In this document: positions 22,551 to 34,492 of the stretch, piece after piece
How the letters are laid out: each line of letters opens with the position of its first letter
How positions within the stretch are numbered: position 1 is the first letter of the stretch
NCBI GenBank assembly: GCA_028023455.1
Contig: JAQFVV010012422.1
Location: 10,134,337-10,198,336 of the forward strand
Source of the DNA: Epiperipatus broadwayi
Lineage: Eukaryota > Onychophora > Udeonychophora > Euonychophora > Peripatidae
DNA: 64,000 nucleotides
Reading direction: 5' to 3'
Notes under the pieces: generated by a model
What the model was told of the DNA's origin: nothing
The model's database searches: none
The model's input: the letters and a program-made list of their open reading frames with translations, nothing else
Program-made: the position numbers and the translations under genes

Positions 22551-25500
22551 CATGCATTAGCCAGCATGGTGAGTTTATTGGCTTTTTACCTCTGAGTTTA
22601 AGATCAAGAAACATCATGGTCTTTCTTCTCAGTGCCTGATAAGGCAGAATGAATGTTTGTGTAAATGATAAATATTTTCCCAATACATATATACAATTAT
22701 GACAGACAAAAATAAAGCATGGCCCTTATTCCCAGGAGGCTGTAAAGTCACCAACCAAGGCAGCGGTAGGTGGCCGAAGGTGGAAGGTGCTAAGAATTCC
22801 CTGATTGCGGACTCAGGCTGCCATTTGATGATTACTTTTTATTTAGGTATTTACAACTGCAGATCACTTTCAAGAGAAGGAAGATTGCAAGAATTAGAAG
22901 AAGAACTCTCTTATATTAAATGGAACATTATTGGACTTTGTGAAGTTAGAAGAAAAGGTGAAGAGACAATTGATTTAAAAAGTGGACATATACTCTATTA
23001 TAAAGGCACAAATATTGGAAATACAAGTGGAGTAGGATTCATTATAAATAAAAAGTGGAAGAACAATATTGTGGAGATTGATGGTGTATCGGACAGAGTG
23101 GCAAGATTAGTTATACAACTTAATAGCAGATACCAAATGCAGATAATTCAGATTTATGCCCCAACAAGTTCTCATAGTGATGAAGTAGTAGAAGATTTTT
23201 ATATGGATGTACAAAAGGCTTTTGATCAGAGTAAACACCATTTTAAAATTGTTATGGGAGACTTTAATGCTAGAATTGGTAAAAAAATGAAAGATGAAAG
23301 TGTTGTGGGTAATTTTGGTTATGGTAATAGAAATGAGGGAGGACATAGACTCGTGGAGTTTGCAGAAAAAGAAAAACTTTATATTATGAATTCTTTTTTT
23401 GAGAAAAATGTTAAAAGGAAATGGACATGGAAGCATCCAAATGAAGGTACAGCAGAATTGGATTATATTTTGACTAACAGGAAATACATATTTCAGGATT
23501 GTAATGTTCTTAATAAATTTAACACAGGAAGTGATCATCGATTAGTAAGGTGTAAGATACATGTTAATGTAAAACTAGAGAGACAAAAATTATTAAGAAA
23601 AACAATATTTACAGTTGATATTCCTCATCTTCAGAAACATTCTAATGAATTTAAATTAGAACTTACAAATCGGTTTCAAGTATTAGTAGATTTTGAACAT
23701 GATTCAGATTTGAATGAAATTAATATGAAAATAACTGATACACTTTTGAAAACTGCAACAAAGATAGCTGGTAGAAAGAAACAGCAATTGACCAATAAAA
23801 TTTCTACTGAGACTAGAGAATTTATGAAGAAAAGAAGGAATATGAAGATATACAAAAATGATGCATTAAAAAGAATTGAATATCTCGAATTTTGTAAAAT
23901 GGTGCGGAAAAGAGTTGAAAATGATATAAGAAAGTATAACTGTGAACTAGCAAGGAAAGCTGTAGAAGAAAATAAAAGTCTTAAGAATGTAAAACAACAT
24001 TTTGGTATTGGTAGGAAATTTATATCTGCAATAAGAAAAAAAGATGGAATTATTACTAAAAAGAGAGATGACATCATGAAATTGGTAGAAGATTTTTATC
24101 AAGAATTATATAGTAATAAAGAACAAGTACCTCCTATATCTATTACATCTTCCAAATTGCCCAGAATTTTAAATGAAGAAGTGAGACATGCAATTAAATG
24201 TATGAAGAAAGGAAAGGCTCCAGGTAATGATGGAATTATAATTGATATATTAAAAGAAGCAGGTGAAGAAATAGAAATTTTTTTAGCAAAGTTATATACC
24301 AAATGTCTAAATGATAAAGATGTACTGGATGATTGGAAGAATGCAGTAATAATATTAATATTTTAAAAAGGTGATAAAGAAGATATTAGAAATTACAGAC
24401 CTATCAGCCTTTTATCAGTTTTATATAAAAATTTTACCAAGATAATTACTACTCGTCTACAGAGAACATTGGATTTCCACCAACCAAGAGAACAAGCCGG
24501 ATTTAAAAGTGGTTTTAGTACAGTAGATCATATCCAGGTATTGAGAGAAGTTATAGAAAGGACAAATGAATATGAGTTGCCATTATGCTTAGGATTTGTA
24601 GATTATGAAAAGGCATTTGATTCTATAAACATTTCTTCAGTGATTAAAGCATTAGATCATCAAGGTATAGATCCAGGATATTGTCATATTTTAAAGAATA
24701 TTTATAAAAATGCAACAGCAACAATTAGATTACATAATGACACTGGGAAAGTCAACATTGAGAAAGGTGTAAGACAAGGTGACTCCATATCTCCAAAACT
24801 TTTTACAGCAATGCTGCATGAAGTATTTTGTGGATTAAAATGGGAAACTAAAGGAGTGAAAGTAAATGGTGATTATTTAAGTCATTTAGATTTCGCAGAT
24901 GATGTAGTTGTTTTTGCAAATAATGCTTCAGATCTGCAGGAAATGTTGCAGGAATTATCAGATAAAAGTAGGAAAGTAGGACTAAAGATAAATGTTAAAA
25001 AGACTAAAGTAATGTTTAATCGATTTGCTCAAAATATGAAAATAAAGATTGATTATGATGAATTAGAAGAAGTTAACAGTTACAAATACCTTGGTCAGAT
25101 TATTAATACAGATGGAAACATAATGGAGGAAATTAATCATAGAATTAATCTTGGTTGGAGTGCTTTTGGTAGAAATAATTTGATACTAAAAGGAAATATG
25201 CCTATGTGTTTGAAAAGGAAGGTTTTTAACAAATGTGTTTTACCAGTTCTTACTTATGGATCTGAGACTTGGACACTTAATAGAAGAAAAATTCAGAGAC
25301 TTCAGACCACTCAAAAAAGTATGGAGAGATGTATGTTGGGAGTAACAAGAAGAGATCGTAAATGCAATGTATGGGTAAGAGAACAAATAGGTGTTACTGA
25401 CCTCATTGAAAAAATTAAAAGATTGAAGTGGAGTTGGGCTGGACAAAATTGCTAGAAGAGATGATAATAGATGGACAATTGAAATTTTAAACTGGATTCC

Positions 25501-25680
25501 AAGAGATTGTAAAAGACCCAGAAAGAGACCACATGTGAGGAGGATGGATGAAATAAGAAAGTGTTAAGGGGTGATGTGGAGAAGAGAAGCTAAAGATCGG
25601 AGAAGATGGATTAAACTTGGAGAGACCTTTATCCTGCAGTGGATTGATAATGGCTGATAATGATGATGATGATGATATTT
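22550..25680 (+). mobile_element. Nearly complete RTE-type LINE
   Basis: A non-LTR retrotransposon with one long ORF for endonuclease plus reverse transcriptase, no visible ORF1, a very short 3' UTR, and a 3' end made of a GAT microsatellite (about 25653-25677). A compact single ORF, short 3' UTR and microsatellite tail are characteristic of the RTE/BovB group. The left limit is uncertain: a less AT-rich segment begins near 22530. Diverged copies of the same family lie at 33650-34110 and 47950-50160. Confidence 0.88.
22699..25657 (+). pseudogene. RTE endonuclease-reverse transcriptase polyprotein, three lesions
   Basis: Nicks target DNA and copies the element's RNA from the nick. Endonuclease (residues about 50-285): IYNCRSL, IGLCEVRRKG, IYAPTSSH, VMGDFNARIG and GSDHRLVRC contain the expected catalytic N, E, D, N, D and H. 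Reverse transcriptase: a KKGKAPGNDGI block, NYRPISLL, GFVDYEKAFDSI, GVRQGDSISPKLF and LDFADDVVVF, followed by YKYLGQIINTDG and LPVLTYGSETWTL. The C-terminus has the WAG..ARR.DNRW and DRRRW...GE.F..QW blocks common in RTE proteins. Lesions: an in-frame TAA at 24364-24366 between endonuclease and RT core, a one-base insertion near 25446, and a TAA at 25565-25567. All catalytic residues I can check are present. The ATG at 22699 is the first in frame, but the conserved region starts about 50 codons later. Confidence 0.9.
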
Positions 25681-26210
25681 AATCAATCTATTATTTATTT
25701 AATAAAGACTGCAATATATGGCCATATATATTGGTAATTATGCATTTTGTCTGTGATCATATTAATATTACTTATGAAGAATTACCTTCTGCTCCCAAAT
25801 CCAAGTTTTTTTTCTTCTTAACTTTCCACTTTGTTTTTGATATAACTATCTTTGTAGTGAGTTATGGATTCTCTTTAACTAATTTAATTTTTTTTATTAT
25901 CTGTTTTTATCACTAAATCGTCTATGCACATCTCTTGTGTGATTTTCTTTGAAAATCCATGATATATTCAAGTTAGAATGACTTAGCCAACTCATTCTTC
26001 TCTATGGTGTTATCATCAAATGAAGTTTCCTAGTTATTTTAACCTTATAATAGATAATATCTCTAATATTATTATAAGTTGCTAATTTTTTTTTAATATA
26101 ATCAATCAACTTGATTACAGTTTTTTTTATGTATCTTAATAAATAACACATATTCCAGTTTTTTTTTTTTTTAGTTATGCAATTTTTCATCTGATTTATA
26201 ACAATGTTTC
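25681..26210. other. Spacer, nothing recognised
   Basis: AT-rich, with poly-T runs near 25805 and 26157-26172. No feature recognised. Confidence 0.5.
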
Positions 26211-26318
26211 TTAATAATGATTCCAACACAATTGAAATAAAACAACTATGTAAAAAATAATTTTTATTTTATTTTTTATATAGTTGTTTTATTTCAATTG
26301 TGTTGGAATCATTATTAA
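26211..26318. repeat. Perfect inverted repeat, 39-bp arms
   Basis: Arms 26211-26249 and 26280-26318 are exact reverse complements (outer end TTAATAATGATTCC). The 30-base loop is itself an A/T-rich partial inverted repeat, so nearly the whole 108 bp could form one hairpin. Absence of any arm mismatch implies a recent origin or active maintenance. Confidence 0.95.
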
Positions 26319-26375
26319 TTATTTGAAAACAACATTACAAATAAATTTATGCTTGACCATTGTTTAAGGATCAAT

Positions 26376-26893
26376 AAAAACAGGCAAACTCTCCAAATAG
26401 TAGTGCCACTCAGTACTAGCCAGAGTAACCAATGGATGCCAGAAGGCTTGTGCATAAAATCCCTATCTAGTGATTATTCATCCAATATTCCCAGACTGGT
26501 TTCTAGCTTGTCGCTTTCATCAGTGATAAACATTGGATATGAGAGCACTGCACCTAGATCTTAGGATTACTCATCCAATATCCCCAGACTAATTGCTAGC
26601 TTGTGGCTTTCATCAGTGAGGAGCCTTGGGTCTGAGAGCACTGCACCTAGATCCTAGAATCTTAGATCTAGGTGCAGTGCTCTCAGATCCAAGGTTTCTC
26701 ACTGACAAAAGCCACAAGCTAGAAATTAGTCTGGGGATATTGGATGAATAGGCACTAGATAGGGATTTTATGCACAAGTCTTTTGGCATCCATTGATTAC
26801 TCTGGCTTGCACTGAGTGGTACTACTGTATGGAGAGTTTTGCCTGTTTTAATAACAGTTATAAGCAAGCATAAGAAATGGTAATCATGTGATT
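26376..26893 (+). mobile_element. Foldback retroposon, family A, copy 1
   Basis: Starts AAAAACAGGCAAACTCTCC and ends GAAATGGTAATCATGTGATT. The sequence runs into a second, inverted copy of itself: the left part (26380-26655) mirrors 26660-26860, centred near 26658, and a block with CCAATATYCCCAGACTRRTT is additionally duplicated in direct orientation (26487 and 26577). Flanking 12-bp repeats (26364-26375 and 26894-26905, TTAAGRATCAAT, one mismatch) suggest target-primed insertion. No coding capacity recognised; open frames on both strands (71 and 84 codons) are a result of the inverted structure. Confidence 0.75.
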
Positions 26894-26924
26894 TTAAGAA
26901 TCAATCTTTCTTAACATTTTTGTA

Positions 26925-26952
26925 GTGTATATATATATAAACATTAGTTTTG

Positions 26953-26988
<36 letters not shown>

Positions 26989-27020
26989 CATATAAAAGGG
27001 CACAATATATATATATATTT
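26925..27020. repeat. TA-rich microsatellites
   Basis: TA runs near 26930, 26957-26984 and 27006-27020, the last two joined by a short AAAATCATATAAAAGG segment. Confidence 0.9.
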
Positions 27021-30000
27021 GCATATTGAAAATATAATAAAAGTTTTAATATTGTTATTTTATGCAATTCAAATTTACATTGAATTATTATTTTAATAGA
27101 ATCTTTTTTGAAGATGTTTTATATTTAAGTGTATAATAAATAATCTTGAAAAAATAATTATGATTTGGGTTATGTGAGGTCAGTTCACACATTATATAGC
27201 TCAGTTCTTTATTATTGTGACTGGTCAATGAAACTTAACTGGGAACCCAGTCTGAGAGTATGTTGGACAGCTGAAGTCAATTTTGTATAAAGATGTTGCA
27301 TATATTGCAATACAGCAAATATTTTCCATTGTATTGGCTTCAATTTGAGTGTGCTTAATCAACCGTTTCAACTTATGTTATATAAGTTTTATAAAAAGTA
27401 TGTATTTAATTAATATTTTTTATATACTGTGGCCTGTATACTTTAATTTAAATATAATATATTTTCTTTGATTATATGAAATTAGTTCAGAAATACTATG
27501 TAGTAAAATATCATTAAGCTGTCATCTCAAACATATGATGTAAATTCAATAAATAATGATGCCTTTTATTTATTCTACAGTTAAAATTACTATAATTATT
27601 AAAATTGTTATTAATAATAGATGCTTCAATAAAAGATGTTTCCATTGATGTGTTCTTGTGACAAAATTCATTATGTATTTTTAGCAGATATACATAATAT
27701 ACCTCATTATTGTATTGTACAAATTTGCTAGGATACAAAATGCAGAATATAGCAACACAATAAAAATAACTTATTACAATGAAGTGCAAATGTATAAATA
27801 GAAAATTTATGACAAATATTGGTTTCAACATTTAATTGCATAAGTTCACTTTTGCCAATGTGCAATATTTTTAATTAAATTTTAATTTCAAGAATATTAC
27901 ACCTACCAGCTTCTAAAAGAAAAAGCATAAATCTAGATCACAAAATGCAAGAGTGACAAGAAGCACTATAGGAATCAGACAAATAATACAGATCAACTAC
28001 ATAATCTGTATCAATATGTAGTTTCACAACAAATATTAATTATCAAGAAACAATACACATAGTGATGATACAATAACTTGTGAGTTACAAAAATAGGAAA
28101 AAACTTGAGATTTAGAGACAAAATACAAAAACATTCTTTACTCATTAATCAAGACCAGTACTTCTGGTTTTATTGTTCCAGTACTTGTACTAGCTATAGC
28201 TGCAACATCTAATCTTATAGTTTTAACAGATATACCTTCATGCATTATAAAGCACATCCTATAAATGAACCTATACAAGAAAATGAAGGATCAACTACTA
28301 AAATCTTCCAATAGTCATCTCAAGTAAATCTGAAAGTTTTTGGTTGCAATTTCAGTCACTTGGTAATCTGTTATTTGTTTGTTATTTGTATGGAAGGAAA
28401 ATTTATGAGTGAATCACTTTCATGGAAATGGCTAATGTATAATAAATAAAATAAGTACTTATATAGTTCATTCTACTTGACCTTTCAGTCTCCCAATACT
28501 TGTAATCCATTACCTTTTACTTGTAATCCATTACTCATTATATGTGATTTTAATGACTACAAACACATTTAAAGTTTGGATTTACACAAATTGACAACAC
28601 ATGTTAGAAATATTCAGTAAATCAGTATGGTTAATGATGGCATCTTATATATTTTTTACATCTTTACTAAGTATAAAGAAACAAGTGTTTGAAGCAGAGG
28701 AATATTATCATGAGCATTTATAGATATTATAAAGATGTTAGGCAAGCAAACATTTCTTTTTAAAGATCACAGATATGAACCTTCCTGATTTCTTGATTAT
28801 GAAGTTTTGAATCATGCAACATTTAATTACAGTGCAGTTATTAACAAAATATGACCTCTTTATGAAATCCCACATTTGTGTAGTATAAAATAAATCTACA
28901 CAAAGAATTAAATGTTTGGAGCAACAAGAAAAAGCTCAAATTATAGTGCAGATGAACTTGTTATATATCTAAGTAAAATAATTATTAATATGTTAATCCA
29001 AATTATGAAGAATGTGATATAAGAAACAATTATTCATGAAGTTTCTCAAAGAAAAATATTTTATTCAAATTGATTCAACATAAGATAATTCATTTATCAA
29101 TCAGTTTGGCATTATATCAATTGTCCCAATTAAGAAAATTATTGGTCTGTTGACTGAAACATTACAGCATTTTAACATTGATTCCCAAAAATGTTTATCT
29201 GATATTCCAGAAAAAATTGCAAAGTATTATGGCCAGTATAATGATTTATAAAGTAAAATTACTGGTGAGACTGATCAACATGTTTATACATGGTACTATG
29301 AGCATGTTTTACATTTTTTTGGTAATACCTATAACAACACATGTTGCATGCCTGAGTTTCTTTTTCAAATTGCTCTAGAATTTAGAATTTATTTTGTGAA
29401 AATATCATCAAAAAATGATTGTATGAATAGAATTGGTTGGAAACATCAAGGGTGAGAAAATGAAATGATTGAAGCCAATTGTTGAGAGAAGATGGTGAGG
29501 AAAATGTAATGCATCAATAATTATATTTGAATATTTTGATGATGCTGTGATCAGTACTTTTGTAAAACTATTGGCATACTTATCAATAGTACAATATTCA
29601 AAAAAGCTTAGTGCAAATATTGTTTTAAAGTAATAATCAAATGTTTTATTTCATAGTCTTTTAATGTTTGAAACAATATTGACAGCATTCAATTGCTTAT
29701 TTGTAAATATTTGACAATACAACCCCATTATCAAATTACTTACAGACAAGTGGTTTAGATACATTCACTATGTTGAATTTAGCAGATTTAATTATAATAA
29801 ATTTGAAAGAACAGAAAATAACATTTGATAATGTTCTCAGTAAGGAGTTGGAATTTGTAAAGAAATATAAATGACAAAACTTCACAGTTGAATGTGTAGG
29901 AAAATCAAACTTTAGAAATTTAATTATATAAAAACAATATTGCCCATTAAGAGTTACAGGAAGAAGAAAAAAATGATGATGCAATTTTCTTACATTTCTA

Positions 30001-30059
30001 GTGATCTTCAAATAAATATGTCTAACCTAATAATGGATTGTATTGTCTATTTACTAGAT
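27021..30059. other. AT-rich stretch, no gene recognised
   Basis: No exon with convincing splice sites and no clear transposon motif. The part at 28900-29700 has some longer broken open segments on the plus strand and may be an old transposon, but I cannot assign it. Confidence 0.45.
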
Positions 30060-30150
30060 TCCTAGTTGGTGAACAGTTGGAGGGTGGGGTAGACTGAAGT
30101 CTGTCCATTAAAGTTTGAAGATTTGCTATCTTAATATAAGCCAAGCACTT

Positions 30151-30196
<46 letters not shown>

Positions 30197-30330
30197 ATAA
30201 TGATCTGGACCAAGTAATGAGTTTTGATTCAGCACAAAATATGTATATTGAAGATCATTTTTATTTTTCATATGTGTGTGGACATGTGTATTGGTTGTAT
30301 GAGATAGAGTTGATTGTTGAAGGGTGCTTG
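30060..30330. repeat. Interspersed repeat family B, single arm
   Basis: Diverged copy of one arm of the repeat at 46429-47379. Shared order of segments: GTCTGTCCATTAAAGT, TCTTAATATA, AGCACTTTATA, GATAATGATCTGGACCAA, AAATATGTATATTG, then a GTGTGTGGACATGTGT segment. Here it carries a long TA/TG microsatellite (30148-30197) that the other copy lacks. Confidence 0.7.
30148..30197. repeat. Compound TA/TG microsatellite
   Basis: About 12 TA units followed by about 12 TG units, inside the family B repeat. Confidence 0.97.
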
Positions 30331-32734
30331 AAAATCCATGTTCAAATCCTCTATAATTACATCCAATTTCAAAGTACAGTATATTAAATTATACTTGTAT
30401 TCTAATAATACAAAAAGTTGTATACAGTTATTCTGCTTGAACCCAGAAAATTTAAAAATACTGTGAAGAAGAAGAGTCTTGAGAATGAGAGCATTGGAGT
30501 ATTATTAAGCTATCTCCACACATTAGTCAAGATCAAATAATATTGAATATTTTTTGCTTTGAACTTTGATGAGTTAAACGTATAGTAAAAATTCTGGAAT
30601 CTGATAGACTTCATGGCAACACATATGGTAATCTTTCTTATCTTTGTAAAAGTCATTTTTACACTTACAGTTAGCCAAGTCCAATGTTAGAGGACATGTT
30701 TTGAGATAAAGACTATAAAGATAAGACTAAAAAATTGCTTAATTTGTGGATAATTTGGGATCATACATGTTGCTATCCATTGAGAAAAGGTATTGCTAGA
30801 TAACTTGGATGCAGATGCAATTACTTGCAAATTAACACAACCACTGTATAAATTTTAATGGTTGCTCTTAATATAGTGGATTGTGTGATTTTTTTTTAAC
30901 TTGTTAATGAGTAACATATTCAGTACAAGCAAATAATTTTAAAATGTCCACTATTTGTTTGAAATAAAAAATAATAATTAAAATATTCAATTATAACAAT
31001 CTGTATTAATATGTAGTGTCTACTGTATTATAACCATTATCATAGCAATGCAAAAGCTATGTGATATTTTGAAAATAATGTGTGTTCATTTATTTCACAT
31101 ATATATGTATTGATAGAAGAGAGAAGGAAGGAATGAAATAATCATGCATATAAAAATTGTTATGTAAATAAAGATTTTTTATTTTGTAAAAATGTTCTGA
31201 TATATTTCATTTAATTAATATTCTCTTTATTAAAAAAAACCATTACTTTAGAAATTCATTATGGTGACAGTCCAAAAAAATTCTAGATAAAGTAAAAAGG
31301 GGATTGTGTGCAAATGACACTGATATTATATAAATGAGATAGATTTTTTTTCTCTTCTCCTTATTGCTAAGGAAGAAGAAGAGGGAAGAATTAGCTTAAA
31401 AGGCTAAATTAGAAAGGAGTGTGTTTATTTGCAATTATCTGGATTTACTTGTTCATATTTCATAAAGAAGTTATTAAAATATTTATTACATTAGGATACT
31501 TTTTGGATATAAGGGTCTAGAAATAAGGAAATATAATGTTGGCTTCTACTCTAAATATATTGCCCAGTTCTTTATACTAACTCTTATAGGCTGCAAGAAA
31601 GGAATGAAACTAAACTAAACAGATCAATTGCCAAAATGTAATTTAATGGAAGGATAATACACCAACACTTAGCATAATTGTGTTCAATGTTTGTTTGATT
31701 AGAAATAATACTAAAATAATTAAGAGAAGAAAGATATCTAAAAGAAGATGAGAGAATTCAATGACTAAAATGGTAAGATCTTCTATATATTTAATATTTA
31801 AAGACCAAAATATACTGGACTACTAAAGGCTAAAAATGAATTTAATATTTTGAAATAAAATATATTTTATTTAGGAATTATAACCATATAAAAATATTTA
31901 AAATTGAAATATACAAGGAATAAATTATGCTTTAATTTATATATACAAATATGAGTGAAAGTATTACAATAAAGATTGTATAGGATAATTAATTTTTTTA
32001 TATATACATGTGTGAGAGGCTTTAATAAAGAGTTAGAGAAATTAAAAGATATGAACTTTTGTTTATGATATCTGGCTTGATAAGTTTATGCAAGAGGAAA
32101 TTCAAAAACTAAGACTATATTTTTTAATTTTATATTTTATTGCATTAATAAGTTAATCTATTATTTATTAACCTCTTTGTTTATTGTTTTACAAACATTG
32201 AAGTAAGTATTGTTTATGTACAAAATTTGCTAATAAGAAAATGTATGTCACACATATGACTCTCAGAAAGAAAGCCCCCCTACCACTCTGAGAACATGCA
32301 CACTGATGAGTGAAGTGTCAGGATATTATGATGTTAGAAGCAATTTTGATAGTAAAAGTCATCATTATTCTTATGAATTCTATTTTATTCATAGTATTTA
32401 CAAATAAATATTTCTATAGTTATTATATATTATTGATGAGGATTTAAACTTGAAATAATAAAATAATACCATTGCATATCACACCAATAAAGAAATGATA
32501 GCCATAAGTAGTACCAATATGATTGGCTTAGAAATCGTTAGTACTGTCAATTAATTGTTTGTACTTTGTTTTGAAACCAGTTATGGTTACAATATATTGC
32601 CAGTAATATATATACTGTATACAGTAATTACTAAAAAATATATATTTTTCAAAAAATTTAATTAAAGAGAATGGATTTCTACCTTTAATATATGCATTGT
32701 ACTGATTTATAATAGATGTAATAATGTCATGTTT
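30331..32734. other. AT-rich stretch, nothing recognised
   Basis: No coding exon, RNA gene or repeat that I can name. Confidence 0.45.
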
Positions 32735-33222
32735 AAGTTTGAGAGTATCCTCGGTACTCAACATAATATTAATGAGCTATTATAAGATCAATACAGCACA
32801 TATATTAAAGATGGGAATCCTTTCTCTTTAATTATATATGATCCCTGTGCTTACTAAATAAATTTGAATATTGCATAGTTTCTAACAACTTGTAGTATTA
32901 ACACACAGTAAATTGAAATTTTTTACAGATGTTAATGTGTGAAAGAAAACAATGGATATAAAAGTAAATAGAGAAACATCTTTAAGCTCTCAAACTAAGA
33001 TGCTTCAGATTGGTCTTTATAATTAGAACATAGGTTTAAAGACAAATGGCCACTCTTTTCAAAAATTACTATCTTGTGTTTGAGTTTGAACATATCCTCA
33101 GTACTATACATGACATCATTAAGCTATGATAATATCAGTACAGCACATATGTTAAAGGTGTGAATCCTTTCTCTTTAATTACATATGATCTCTGCACTTT
33201 GTAAATAAATTTGAATATTATA
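32735..33222. repeat. Direct repeat pair, about 145 bp each
   Basis: 32735-32878 and 33082-33222 share TATCCTCRGTACT, then GTACAGCACATAT / ATACAGCACATAT, then GAATCCTTTCTCTTTAATTA and TAAATAAATTTGAATATT, in the same order and spacing, with perhaps a fifth of positions changed. Confidence 0.8.
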
Positions 33223-33649
33223 AAAACTTTAATTGTATCTTTTTAAACCATTTATATATATTTTTAAAAAATTATTTATTCTTTATAAAAATTAAATGAC
33301 AATCTTATGGTTGTGGGTAGGCCCTTTTGTTTCCTAGGAACCAATATTTTTAGATCCATTCTTCACTACATATACATACACATATATATTATTTAGACTT
33401 TATGTGATGTTTATTTTAGCTATATCTATAATGTTCATTGGCTATGATGAGGTTAGATTTCTCAGAGATCAAAGGCACTGTCAGAAAAAGTATAAAATAA
33501 ACAAACCTCATGAGACTGATGTTCCCTATATAATTTGGAATTTAATTTTTAGCTATTATGGTCAATATGTTAAGTAGTTTTGAGCATCAAAAAGATAGAT
33601 GTAGTCCATTGGTTTTATTCAATTGAGAAAAAAAAAGCTCTTTACCTCA

Positions 33650-34110
33650 CTCTTGAATTTGGATATAGAGTGTTTTTTAATTGAAATAATTTATTATTAA
33701 AAAGAAATGTGCTTAAGTTCTTGAAAAGAAAGATTTCAATGCATATACTTTATAGCAAGATACCAGTCTACTCTGGCTAGTATTAAAACATATACATTGA
33801 AATTAATAAAAAGGAATCAAAAATAAAATACAATTATAGTTAGATGATCATTATCATGGATATTATGAAAAAAAAAAGATCTGAAATGGATTTGACCAGA
33901 TATGCCATTAAAAGAACTATCAATAGATAGTTAACTTAATTTTTGTAGTCAGATGTAAAGATACAAAAAAAAAGTCTAGAGACATGTATGAGATGGGTGA
34001 ATCAAGATAAAGTTTGTTAGAGTGATATGGAGAAAAGGAGCTACTAGATAAACTTCAAGAGATTTTTTATATTAAAGATAATGATCTCCTGTTTTTATTT
34101 ATCTCAAGTA
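33650..34110 (+). mobile_element. RTE LINE relic, 3' part
   Basis: Degraded copy of the RTE element at 22550-25680. Its order of segments matches 25155-25635: a TTTAATTGAAATAATTTATT block, then GGATTTGACCAGATATGCCA (the WAG..AR region), and finally GAGTGATATGGAGAAAAGGA followed by CTACTAGATAAACTTCAAGA (the DR.RW...GE region). Many stops and small indels. It ends about 280 bp before the first exon of the host gene. Confidence 0.75.
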
Positions 34111-34389
34111 AGAATTAATGCTGGAATATTTTGAATTTATTGTAGTATAGCCATGCAATGAACAGTGACAATTTTTACTTGACTGCACTTACATTGTAAT
34201 TTTTTGTTTAAATTTTTAACTTTAGGTTATAGGTGAAATAAAATTATATTTATTAAGGCAATATGTTTTGTTTGTGTATATCATTTAATATATTTAATAA
34301 ATAATAAAATTATTAAAAACAATAAGATTAATGTAAAATACTATCTAAATTGTGACTGTCCATTCATTCTTTTGGATATTTGCTTTTAG

Positions 34390-34492
34390 GATTCTGAAAT
34401 AATGAATGCAAAAAAAATTGTAGTTCAACATATACCCTTTGAAGTTGAAAATATTTTAAGAGATATCATTAGAACAAAAGCATTGGCTAAAG
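34390..34492 (+). CDS. Coding exon of an unrecognised host gene (first of three seen)
   Basis: 103 bp after a TTGCTTTTAG acceptor and before an AAG/GTAAAA donor. Read in phase 0 it encodes DSEIMNAKKIVVQHIPFEVE followed by NILRDIIRTKALAK and one base of the next codon. That base joins cleanly with the next exon to give Glu. It could be an internal exon, or it could contain the true start at the ATG at 34404. I do not recognise the protein. The sequence is less AT-biased at codon positions 1 and 2 than the flanking intron, and it stays open through the exon while the flanks do not. Confidence 0.6.

Noticed and set aside
26349-26867. Open frames of 71 (plus) and 84 (minus) codons with the shared text SQSNQWMPEGLCIKSLSS
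   Set aside because: The similarity arises because both lie in inverted copies of the family A repeat; no start context or homologue supports a protein.
28900-29700. Possible old transposase or RT with segments such as QKCLSDIPEKIAKYYGQYND
   Set aside because: I could not match it to any family, and the open pieces are short; listed only as unassigned sequence.
30022-30213. Open frames made of HTHTH and IYIYI runs, also at 43761-44007 and 9770-10033
   Set aside because: They are translations of TA, TG and ATT microsatellites.
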